From the NCBI RefSeq assembly GCF_963422545.1, contig NZ_OY730245.1, positions 370,287-434,286 on the forward strand: DNA of 64,000 nucleotides, in the 5' to 3' direction. The notes beneath the pieces were generated by a model that did not search any database, was not told the origin of the DNA, and saw nothing but the letters and a program-made list of their open reading frames with translations. Numbering within the stretch: the first letter of the stretch is position 1; every line of letters begins with the position of its first letter. This document shows, piece by piece, positions 45,410-52,490 of the stretch. Both the position numbers and the translations under genes were made by a program. The DNA is from an uncultured Flavobacterium sp. (GTDB lineage: Bacteria > Bacteroidota > Bacteroidia > Flavobacteriales > Flavobacteriaceae).

Positions 45410-45540
45410 TTGCCCCGAATTACACGAATTTAAACAAATTTTATTTAAAAAAATGACATTAATTTGACTACTATAATTCGTGATAATTTGTGTAATTCGT
45501 GGCGAAAAAAAATCCTTTTAATCTGTGAAATCTGTGGCTG
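45410..45540. repeat. Decayed copy of the GCCACGAATTACAC inverted repeat
   Basis: GCCCCGAATTACACGAATT on the left and AATTTGTGTAATTCGTGGC on the right, followed by AATCCTTTTAATCTGTG, mirror the parts of the 41007-41184 element with substitutions. Confidence 0.75.
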
Positions 45541-45548
45541 AATATTTT

Positions 45549-46625
45549 CTAGAAACTAATCGCCAGCGAAGTTGTTACAAACGCATTTGTATTCGTTGGA
45601 AGATTGTTTTTTGTAAATATTTCATCTTTACTAGAAAGATTTCTTGCTTCTACTCTAAACATTACATTATCAGTAACTAAGTAATCAAAGTTAGCTGAAA
45701 ATCCGTAAGTTTTAAAACCATTTGGAGTTTCTGTTGCAATAATAACTCCTTTTTCATCACTATAATACTCGCCACGAGCCGCTAATTGAATTTTATCAGT
45801 TGGTTTGTATTGCAGAATCAAAACTGGTGAAAACCAAGTGTCGTATTTATTACTGTTTTTAGCCGCTTGTTGCGAACCAACATCAAAACCAGCGGTAACA
45901 TTTGTTTTGTCAGTTACTTTAAATTGTCCGTAAAAGTTATTAAAATAACGCCATTTTTTGTCGATATCCGGTTGCTCATTTCCAACATAAGTGCTCCAGT
46001 TTAAAACAACTCTGTCTGATGGTTTATACGTAATCTGTGTTCCAAAAGCAGGCGTATGATTGCCTTTTACTTTTTCAATACGTTGCCAGCCATTCAAATA
46101 CATTCCCGCCAAATACCATTTTCCGGACTCAGATGTATAACCAATTTTTACACCCGTTTCATAATACGGAGAGTTTTCAGCCAGAATGCTTCGGGTCAGA
46201 GTTTGGCAATCTTTACCAATAGCACTTTCAAAACCTATGTGTGCCGGCATAATTCCCGCATCAATCCATAAATTATGAGTTGAAGAAATCTTCACACCCA
46301 CATTTGCTTCATAAATATTTTTCAATAGACCTTGTTCAGCCGACATATTATATTCAGCATAAGTTCCGGCCATTAAGGCAAAATTTCCACGAACATTATC
46401 TTTCGAATAATTCACTTTTGCCAAACCCAAATTGATATTCACTTCATTACTTTTATTATAATTATAAAAAAAACTTGGTCGCGTATGATTATCAGGTTTT
46501 CCAAAATCATAACTATAATAGGTCTCTACATATCCTGAAAATGTAAACGGACTTTTTGTTTCTTCTTGTGCATGTAAATTGCTAAAACCAAAAGCGATTA
46601 AAGCAGTAAGTATTATTTTTTTCAT
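45549..46625 (-). CDS. Outer-membrane beta-barrel porin of the kdp operon
   Basis: 358-aa secreted protein; signal peptide MKKIILTALIAFGFSNLHAQ when started at 46625 (an upstream in-frame start at 46652 spoils the signal). The mature chain consists of alternating hydrophobic/polar strands rich in Tyr, Trp and Asn (for example WYLAGMYLNGWQRIEK and VTAGFDVGSQ) and ends in a terminal Phe strand, LAISF, the usual BAM recognition end. It resembles the Bacteroidota porin family that accompanies kdp. Being between kdpC and kdpD suggests it lets K+ cross the outer membrane; this is inference. Confidence 0.82.
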   Translation of the reverse strand: MKKIILTALIAFGFSNLHAQEETKSPFTFSGYVETYYSYDFGKPDNHTRPSFFYNYNKSNEVNINLGLAKVNYSKDNVRGNFALMAGTYAEYNMSAEQGLLKNIYEANVGVKISSTHNLWIDAGIMPAHIGFESAIGKDCQTLTRSILAENSPYYETGVKIGYTSESGKWYLAGMYLNGWQRIEKVKGNHTPAFGTQITYKPSDRVVLNWSTYVGNEQPDIDKKWRYFNNFYGQFKVTDKTNVTAGFDVGSQQAAKNSNKYDTWFSPVLILQYKPTDKIQLAARGEYYSDEKGVIIATETPNGFKTYGFSANFDYLVTDNVMFRVEARNLSSKDEIFTKNNLPTNTNAFVTTSLAISF

Positions 46626-46683
46626 TTTATTAATTGTGGTGTTTAACCTCAAAAGGGTTAATTAATTATTTAGTAGATTTTTT

Positions 46684-46765
46684 TAGGAGCTATTTCCCGC
46701 TATTCGTTTCAATCTTTTGCGCCGAACCCCGGCACAAAAGGATTTCCACTACTATCGGGGCTAGA
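46684..46765. repeat. Dispersed hairpin repeat, copy B
   Basis: GGAGCTATTTCCCGC ... AATCTTTTG-hairpin-CAAAAGGATT ... CTACTATCGGGGCTAG; same framework as copies A, C and D with a different central stem (CGCCG/CCGGC). Confidence 0.75.
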
Positions 46766-46795
46766 AAATTTGGGGTAAAAAAGGCGTTTTTGTTT

Positions 46796-46822
46796 CCTAC
46801 AAGGTTTTTAAAACCTTGTAGG
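46796..46822. repeat. 27-bp palindrome
   Basis: CCTACAAGGTTTT and its complement around one T. Same design as the CCGACAGGTTTT palindromes at 46968 and 55200, with compensating changes on both arms. Confidence 0.8.
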
Positions 46823-46857
46823 TATTAATTGTAAGATCTGGTTAAACATCTCAATTT

Positions 46858-46943
46858 GTCATTGCGAGGAACGAAGCAACCACATTTACAAAATTAACTT
46901 TATGTCTAATTGTTAGTGAGGTTGCTTCGTTCCTCGCAATGAC
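46858..46943. repeat. Inverted repeat with 24-bp perfect arms
   Basis: Arms 46858-46881 (starting GTCATTGCGAGGAACG) and 46920-46943 are perfect complements, separated by 38 bp. Its GC content and sequence differ from the surrounding AT-rich DNA; similar GTCATTGCGAGG elements are known as dispersed repeats in distant bacteria. Confidence 0.9.
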
Positions 46944-46967
46944 ATAAAATGAGCAAATTACTTTTTT

Positions 46968-47000
46968 AAACCCGACAGGTTTTTAAAACCTGTCGGGTTT
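46968..47000. repeat. Palindrome just after kdpC
   Basis: AAACCCGACAGGTTTT and its complement around one T, 10 bp past the kdpC stop. It may act as a terminator or stabiliser of the kdp mRNA. A near copy is at 55200-55230. Confidence 0.8.
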
Positions 47001-47009
47001 AAAATCGAA

Positions 47010-47564
47010 TTATTTCAACTGATCCAAAGCCACATTCAATTCCAACACATTAAGCGTTGGAGTTCCCATAACTTTTGGAGTATTAATTTTAGATTCAACC
47101 AAAGCTTTTACTTTATCCTCAGATAATTTTCTTTCTTTGGCAACCCGTTTCACCTGGATCAAAGCGCCTTGAGGCGAAATATTCGGATCCAATCCACTTC
47201 CGGAAGCTGTAACCATATCGGAAGGGATTTCAGATTTTTTCAAATAAGGATGAACAACTAAAAACGTATCAATTCTTTTTTGAACCAAAGCCAAATATTC
47301 AGCATTGCTTGGCCCTTTGTTACTTCCGGCACTTCCGGCGGCATTATAATCAACAGCCGAGGGTCTTCCCCAGAAATAATTTGACTTATCGAATTTCTGA
47401 CCAATTTTTTGGTATCCAACCACTTTTCCGTTAACCGAAATAGTTTCTCCTTTTCCGTGATTTGGAGCAAACTGAGCAATTCCATAAATTGCTAAGGGAT
47501 AAATAACTGCAAACAATACTAAAGTAAGCAGTGTAAGTTTTAATAGTGAAAAAATAGTTTTCAT
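47010..47564 (-). CDS. kdpC: Potassium-transporting ATPase KdpC subunit
   Basis: 184-aa accessory subunit of the high-affinity K+ pump KdpFABC. One N-terminal membrane segment (residues 6-29), then the periplasmic domain with YFWGRPSAVDYNAAGSAGSNKGPSN, the conserved DMVTASGSGLDPNISPQGA block and a C-terminal LNVLELNVALDQLK. In E. coli KdpC supports ATP binding and assembly. It follows kdpB by 94 bp; the gap is filled by a CTAAG-type repeat. Confidence 0.95.
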   Translation of the reverse strand: MKTIFSLLKLTLLTLVLFAVIYPLAIYGIAQFAPNHGKGETISVNGKVVGYQKIGQKFDKSNYFWGRPSAVDYNAAGSAGSNKGPSNAEYLALVQKRIDTFLVVHPYLKKSEIPSDMVTASGSGLDPNISPQGALIQVKRVAKERKLSEDKVKALVESKINTPKVMGTPTLNVLELNVALDQLK

Positions 47565-47579
47565 TTTTTTTATTTTTAA

Positions 47580-47653
47580 GGTTCTGAGTTGCTAAGTTTC
47601 TAAGATGCTAAGAAAAAAACTTAGAACCTTAGCAACTTAGCGTCTTAGTAACT
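47580..47653. repeat. CTAAG-rich imperfect inverted repeat between kdpB and kdpC
   Basis: Built from 7-9-base units such as GCTAAGTTT and TCTAAGAT, with the second half running in inverse orientation (CTTAGAACCTTAGCAAC). A related fragment is at 32762-32800 after the permease gene. Confidence 0.7.
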
Positions 47654-47658
47654 TTTGT

Positions 47659-49692
47659 TTACATAAATAGAGCAACCAACAAATCAATTAATTTAATTCC
47701 GATAAAAGGAACAATCAATCCACCTAAACCATAAATCAGCAGGTTTCTTTTAAGGATTGCACTTGCACCAATTGGTTTATAATCGACACCTCTCAAAGCC
47801 AGCGGAATCAATATCGGAATGATAATCGCATTAAAAATTACAGCTGATAAAATCGCACTTTCCGGACTATGCAAGCGCATAATGTTCAAACCTTCAAGAG
47901 CTGGAATAGCAGTAATGAAAAGCGCAGGAACAATTGCAAAATATTTGGCAACGTCATTCGCAATTGAGAATGTTGTAAGCGTTCCGCGAGTCATTAAAAG
48001 CTGTTTTCCAATTTCAATAATCTCAATTAATTTCGTTGGATCATTATCAAGATCGACCATGTTTCCTGCTTCTTTAGCAGCCTGAGTTCCACTGTTCATG
48101 GCAACGCCCACATTGGCTTGCGCAAGGGCAGGAGCATCGTTAGTTCCGTCACCCATCATGGCAACGAGTTTACCTAAATTCTGTTCATTTTTGATGTAGT
48201 TCATTTTATCCTCAGGTTTCGCTTCGGCAATAAAATCATCAACACCGGCAGCTTCTGCAATAAACTTCGCAGTAAGTGGATTATCTCCGGTAACCATCAC
48301 CGTTTTAACACCCATTTTTCTCAAACGGTCAAAACGTTCTTTCATTCCGGTTTTAATGATATCCTGCAATTCGATAACACCTTGAACCTGATTGTCTTTA
48401 ACTACAACTAATGGTGTTCCTCCTTTAGACGAAATCTCAACGACTTTTTGATCAATATCTTCAGGGAAAGAATTTCCGGCCTGAAGTGCAATGTTTTTTG
48501 CAGCATCCTGAGCTCCTTTTCTAATATTAGTTCCGTTTTTTAAGATAACTCCGGAAGTTCTGGTTTCAGCAGTAAATTTGATTAAAGTAGCACCTTCAAT
48601 TGATAATTTATTGGCAGTTTCGGCACCTGCCAGTTCCACGATACTTTTCCCTTCTGGAGTGTCATCTGCCAATGAGCTTAACACAGCAGATTTAATAAAA
48701 TCTTCTTCTGAAATGCCTTTTGCAGGATAAAAATTAGTTGCTTTTCTGTTACCAATTGTGATTGTTCCGGTTTTATCCAAAAGTAATACGTCAATATCTC
48801 CGGCAGTTTCAACCGCTTTTCCAGATTTAGTGATTACGTTGGCACGCAACGCTCTGTCCATACCCGCAATCCCGATTGCTGATAATAAACCTCCAATTGT
48901 AGTTGGAATCAAACAAACGAACAGTGCAATAAAAGCAGCAATTGTTATTGGTGCATTGGCATAATCAGCAAATGGTTTTAGAGTAACACAAACAATCACA
49001 AAGATTAAAGTAAATGCAGCCAATAAAATAGTCAAAGCAATTTCGTTTGGTGTTTTTTGACGGCTTGCACCTTCAACCAAAGCAATCATTTTGTCCAAAA
49101 AGCTTTCGCCAGGTTCAGACGTTACGATTACCTTAATTTTATCAGAAAGTACTTTTGTTCCTCCGGTTACTGATGATTTATCTCCACCTGCTTCGCGAAT
49201 TACAGGAGCACTTTCTCCAGTAATTGCACTTTCGTCAATAGTGGCTAATCCTTCGATAATTTCACCGTCGGTTGCAATTAAATCACCTGATTCGCAAACG
49301 AAAATATCTCCTTTTTTTAATTCAGATGAACTGATATTTTTGATTTCTCCATTAGGTAAAATTTGTCTTGCAGGAGTTTCTTCACGTGTTTTTCTTAAAC
49401 TGTCAGCCTGAGCTTTTCCTCTTGCTTCGGCAATTGCTTCTGCAAAATTGGCAAACAAAAGTGTTACCAGTAAAATTAAAAACACAATTAAATTATAGAT
49501 AAAACTACCTTGATCAGTTGCTCCCATTAAAATGGAAATACAAACCGCAAACATAATAGCAGTCCCTATTTCTACGGTAAACATTACCGGATTTTTGATC
49601 ATCATTTTTGGATTAAGCTTCACAAAAGATTGCACTAAGGCTTCTTTTACCTGTTTACTTTCAAACAATGATGTGGATTTATTAGTTGTCAT
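47659..49692 (-). CDS. kdpB: Potassium-transporting P-type ATPase KdpB subunit
   Basis: 677-aa catalytic subunit of the Kdp pump. P-type landmarks: the TGES dephosphorylation motif in SAITGESAPVIREAGG, the phosphorylated Asp306 in LLLDKTGTITIG, the nucleotide-binding region with LEGKS-like TPEGKSIVELA, and the hinge VTGDNPLTAKFIA and MMGDGTNDAPALAQADV-type motif (here ALAQANVG). Membrane helices surround residues 34-85, 220-285 and 585-677. All key residues are intact. It lies between kdpA (121 bp) and kdpC. Confidence 0.97.
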   Translation of the reverse strand: MTTNKSTSLFESKQVKEALVQSFVKLNPKMMIKNPVMFTVEIGTAIMFAVCISILMGATDQGSFIYNLIVFLILLVTLLFANFAEAIAEARGKAQADSLRKTREETPARQILPNGEIKNISSSELKKGDIFVCESGDLIATDGEIIEGLATIDESAITGESAPVIREAGGDKSSVTGGTKVLSDKIKVIVTSEPGESFLDKMIALVEGASRQKTPNEIALTILLAAFTLIFVIVCVTLKPFADYANAPITIAAFIALFVCLIPTTIGGLLSAIGIAGMDRALRANVITKSGKAVETAGDIDVLLLDKTGTITIGNRKATNFYPAKGISEEDFIKSAVLSSLADDTPEGKSIVELAGAETANKLSIEGATLIKFTAETRTSGVILKNGTNIRKGAQDAAKNIALQAGNSFPEDIDQKVVEISSKGGTPLVVVKDNQVQGVIELQDIIKTGMKERFDRLRKMGVKTVMVTGDNPLTAKFIAEAAGVDDFIAEAKPEDKMNYIKNEQNLGKLVAMMGDGTNDAPALAQANVGVAMNSGTQAAKEAGNMVDLDNDPTKLIEIIEIGKQLLMTRGTLTTFSIANDVAKYFAIVPALFITAIPALEGLNIMRLHSPESAILSAVIFNAIIIPILIPLALRGVDYKPIGASAILKRNLLIYGLGGLIVPFIGIKLIDLLVALFM

Positions 49693-49813
49693 TTTTTTAT
49701 ATTATTTTGTTTAGCTGATTTTTTTTAAACCCATAGCGATGTATGAAAATGAGTTTTCTTTATTATCTAGATTTTATGTGTTTAAAATATTTTCAGCATT
49801 GAAAAATGAATTG

Positions 49814-51535
49814 TTATTTTAAAGTAAAGTATTCTGCTAAAGGTCCTAGTGCTAATGCTGGGAAGAATGATAAAGCAGCAATAATTGCGATTACAGCAAA
49901 CACCATTACTCCAAAAATAGAAGTGTCAGTTTTTAAAGTTCCGGCACTTTCAGGAATGTATTTTTTACCAGCTAATAATCCTGCAATTGCTAATGGACCA
50001 ACAATAGGAATGAAACGACTTAATAATAACACAATTCCTGTAGTAATGTTCCAGAACGGATTATTATCTCCCAGACCTTCAAAACCGGAACCGTTATTGG
50101 CAGCACTCGAAGTATATTCGTATAACATTTCTGAGAATCCATGATGTCCCGGATTGTTCAGCCAGCCTGTTGCGTTTCCGTTAAACCAATAACCCATTGC
50201 GGTATCATGTGCAGCAAAATAAGAAGCTAAAGCAGTTCCTGATAATATTAATAAAGGGTGAAGGATTGCAATAAAAGCAGCAATTTTAACTTCCCGAGCT
50301 TCAATTTTCTTACCTAAAAATTCGGGTGTTCGACCCACCATTAATCCTGAAATAAATACAGCCAGAATAATGAAAATATAGAAGTTAAGAATACCAACTC
50401 CACAACCACCATAAAAGGCATTGACCATCATTGCCAGTAATTCCATAGTGCCGGAAACTGGCATTGAACTATCGTGCATACTATTTACAGAACCTGTAGA
50501 AATTACAGTTGTTGCAATACTCCAAAAACCTGAAATTGCTGGACCAAACCGAACTTCTTTTCCTTCCATGGCTCCGGTTGCTTGAGAGATTCCCATTTTT
50601 TCGATAGCAGGATTTCCATTGATTTCACTTATCACAGTTGGAATAACCAGTAATAAGAAACCAACCGTCATGACTCCAAAAATTACGTAGGATAATTTTC
50701 TTTTCTTTAGATAAAAACCTAAAGCAAAAATCATGGCAAACGGAACAATTAATTGTGCCCATAATTCAACCGCGTTAGTAAAATAAGTTGGGTTCTCTAA
50801 AGGATGTGCCGAGTTGGCTCCAAAAAATCCACCACCATTTGTACCTATATGTTTAATAGCGATAAATGCTGCTGCAGGTCCGCGGGAAACTTCTACATGA
50901 TCACCTTGTAAAGTTGTGATAGTATCTTTTCCTTCAAACGTCATAGGAGTTCCGCTAAATAATAGAGCAACTGCTACAATAGTAGAAAGAGGTAATAAAA
51001 TACGTGTACAACTTTTAACGAAATAATTGTAAAAGTTACCTAGTTTATCTGTAGTTCTTTCTTTCATTGCTGTAAAAATCATTGCTGCAGCAGCCATTCC
51101 GACACCGGCAGAAACAAATTGCAAGAACATTAAGAACATTTGTGATAGGTAAGAAACGCCGCTTTCGCCTGAGTAGTGCTGTAAATTACAATTTACGACA
51201 AATGAAATGGCAGTATTAAAAGCCAAATCCGGACTCATTGATGGATTATTATCAGGATTTAAAAACAACGATCCTTGAAACAGTAAAACAAAAAAGCAAA
51301 GAAAGAACCAAACCATGTTTATGCCTAAAAGTGCTTTTAAATGCTGTTTCCAGTTCATTTCTTCAGCGGAATTGATATCGCTGATTTTAAAAATAAATTT
51401 TTCAATTGGATTGAAAATTGGGTCAAACAATGTTTTATCACCCAAATAAACTTTAGCAATATATTTTCCTATTGGAATGGCTAAAACTATCGAAATGATA
51501 AAAATACTGATGACGCCAAATAACTCTGTGTTCAT
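49814..51535 (-). CDS. kdpA: Potassium-transporting ATPase KdpA subunit
   Basis: 573-aa K+-channel-like subunit. The start MNTELFGVISIF (51535) fits the family; the longer frame start at 51613 adds 26 polar residues. A selectivity-filter motif is clear in GTNGGGFFGANSAHP; other filter-like loops include NCNLQHYSGE and NNGSGFEGLGDNNPFWN. About ten membrane helices. It is the first large gene after kdpF. The gap to kdpB contains a degenerate relative of the AACACATAG inverted repeat seen at 35738. Confidence 0.95.
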   Translation of the reverse strand: MNTELFGVISIFIISIVLAIPIGKYIAKVYLGDKTLFDPIFNPIEKFIFKISDINSAEEMNWKQHLKALLGINMVWFFLCFFVLLFQGSLFLNPDNNPSMSPDLAFNTAISFVVNCNLQHYSGESGVSYLSQMFLMFLQFVSAGVGMAAAAMIFTAMKERTTDKLGNFYNYFVKSCTRILLPLSTIVAVALLFSGTPMTFEGKDTITTLQGDHVEVSRGPAAAFIAIKHIGTNGGGFFGANSAHPLENPTYFTNAVELWAQLIVPFAMIFALGFYLKKRKLSYVIFGVMTVGFLLLVIPTVISEINGNPAIEKMGISQATGAMEGKEVRFGPAISGFWSIATTVISTGSVNSMHDSSMPVSGTMELLAMMVNAFYGGCGVGILNFYIFIILAVFISGLMVGRTPEFLGKKIEAREVKIAAFIAILHPLLILSGTALASYFAAHDTAMGYWFNGNATGWLNNPGHHGFSEMLYEYTSSAANNGSGFEGLGDNNPFWNITTGIVLLLSRFIPIVGPLAIAGLLAGKKYIPESAGTLKTDTSIFGVMVFAVIAIIAALSFFPALALGPLAEYFTLK

Positions 51536-51651
51536 AATTGTAAGATGTTGATTGTGAATTATGAAATGGTTTTTTTTAAAATTTGAAGAGTAAAATATGT
51601 TTTCACAAAACATCTCACATTTTCAAAAAAGCATTTCATTTTTTACATGAT

Positions 51652-51729
51652 TTAAAATTTTTCAGGTTTGATTAATACATAAACCAAATAGCCAAAAACG
51701 GCGATGGAAACAATAAATAGTGCAGTCAT
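51652..51729 (-). CDS. kdpF: KdpF small membrane subunit
   Basis: A 25-aa ORF beginning MTALFIVSIAVFGYLVYVL and ending KPEKF: one transmembrane helix followed by a short basic tail with the KPE(K/R)F end typical of KdpF. It lies 116 bp before kdpA on the same strand, where kdpF is expected, and stabilises the KdpABC complex in E. coli. Confidence 0.85.
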   Translation of the reverse strand: MTALFIVSIAVFGYLVYVLIKPEKF

Positions 51730-51732
51730 GAT

Positions 51733-51819
51733 TTAGATTTTTTCAAAAAATTCAACTGATTTAAAACAAATCGCAAAAAGCAAAACGGCCAGTGCGAGTA
51801 AAAGTAAAGTGATTAACAT
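51733..51819 (-). CDS. 28-aa predicted membrane peptide upstream of kdpF
   Basis: Begins MLITLLLLALAVLLFAICF and ends KSVEFFEKI: a single hydrophobic helix with a charged tail, ending 3 bp before the kdpF start. Its size and layout resemble KdpF, so it may be a second small Kdp subunit or paralogue. Coding status rests on the tight spacing and hydrophobic pattern; not confirmed. Confidence 0.6.
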   Translation of the reverse strand: MLITLLLLALAVLLFAICFKSVEFFEKI

Positions 51820-51927
51820 AGGGATGATTTTAGATTTAATATTTTAGAATTCAGATTTTAGATTTAGAACTTTTAGCGATTAACCGAATTAACAATTAAA
51901 CAACTAAACACTTAACCGATTAAACTT

Positions 51928-52209
51928 TTATACACCTGAAGTATTAATTTGTTTGATATATTCCGCTTTAAGCGTTTGTGGAAAAAGATGTGAAATATTG
52001 CAGTGACGTACTTCCATAAAAGATGAAACTGAGAAAACATATACATTAGAAATGGCATTTTTAGTTTCGATACTTCCGGTAATAAATAAACGTTCAGCAA
52101 GTGCCAGACATTTTTTTGCTCTTACGATATTACCAGAAATGATAGACTTTTTGGTAATTTCAGCAAAGCGCTCTGCTTGTTTGTAGATTGAAGTGACTTG
52201 ATTTTTCAT
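51928..52209 (-). CDS. Hypothetical protein of the kdp locus
   Basis: 93-aa soluble, mostly helical protein that I do not recognise. Visible features: an N-terminal helical half with KQAERFAEITKKSIISGNIVRAKKCLALAERLF, then a beta-like segment NVYVFSVSSFMEVRHCN and a short tail. It sits between the sigma-54 regulator and the small Kdp peptides, all on the minus strand, and a sigma-54-like promoter lies 33 bp upstream of its start. It may be the first gene of the kdp transcript and have a regulatory or accessory role; no function is claimed. Confidence 0.7.
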   Translation of the reverse strand: MKNQVTSIYKQAERFAEITKKSIISGNIVRAKKCLALAERLFITGSIETKNAISNVYVFSVSSFMEVRHCNISHLFPQTLKAEYIKQINTSGV

Positions 52210-52241
52210 GAGAATGAATTTTTTTGTTCATCTTGCTTATG

Positions 52242-52256
52242 CCAAAAGATGTTCCA
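52242..52256 (-). promoter_or_regulatory. Candidate sigma-54 promoter for the kdp transcript
   Basis: On the minus strand TGGAAC-A-TCTT-TTGG resembles TGGCAC-N5-TTGC with one mismatch in each half, correctly spaced, and lies upstream of the 93-aa gene. A second TGGCAC-like site is further upstream (about 52297). The adjacent regulator has the GAFTGA motif needed for sigma-54 activation. Confidence 0.4.
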
Positions 52257-52326
52257 AAAAAGTAAAGAATGAGCTAAGGTGTTGTAAATGAAATAAATGT
52301 TCTTTTGTGCCAAAAAATAGGAATAA

Positions 52327-52354
52327 AAAAAGCCTATCAAAATGATAAGCTTTT
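52327..52354 (-). terminator. Terminator downstream of the sigma-54 regulator
   Basis: Read on the minus strand, AAAAGC-TTATCA pairs with TGATA-GGCTTTT and is followed by more T. It lies 137 bp past the regulator stop. Confidence 0.6.
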
Positions 52355-52396
52355 ATTGAAATGATAAGTATTTGAATTTATAATTTGAATTTAAAA

Positions 52397-52473
52397 GTCC
52401 CATCGGGATACCATATTTATAGAAAAACACAACTACGACAGCTATAAATATTAAGCTCCAAAGGAGCTTTTTT
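52397..52473. repeat. Composite intergenic element with three stems
   Basis: GTCCC-ATC-GGGA (52397 on), ATATTTATAG (52413-52422) pairing with CTATAAATAT (52442-52451), then AAGCTCC-AAA-GGAGCTT (52453-52469) with T on the plus strand. Ordered stems suggest a mobile-type intergenic repeat. Confidence 0.55.
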
Positions 52474-52490
52474 AAATTGGAATTGGGAAT

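Noticed and set aside
49806..50144. Plus-strand frames over kdpA and kdpB (also 47819-48085 and 49091-49411)
   Set aside because: They are antisense shadows of strongly conserved kdp genes, with no domain of their own.
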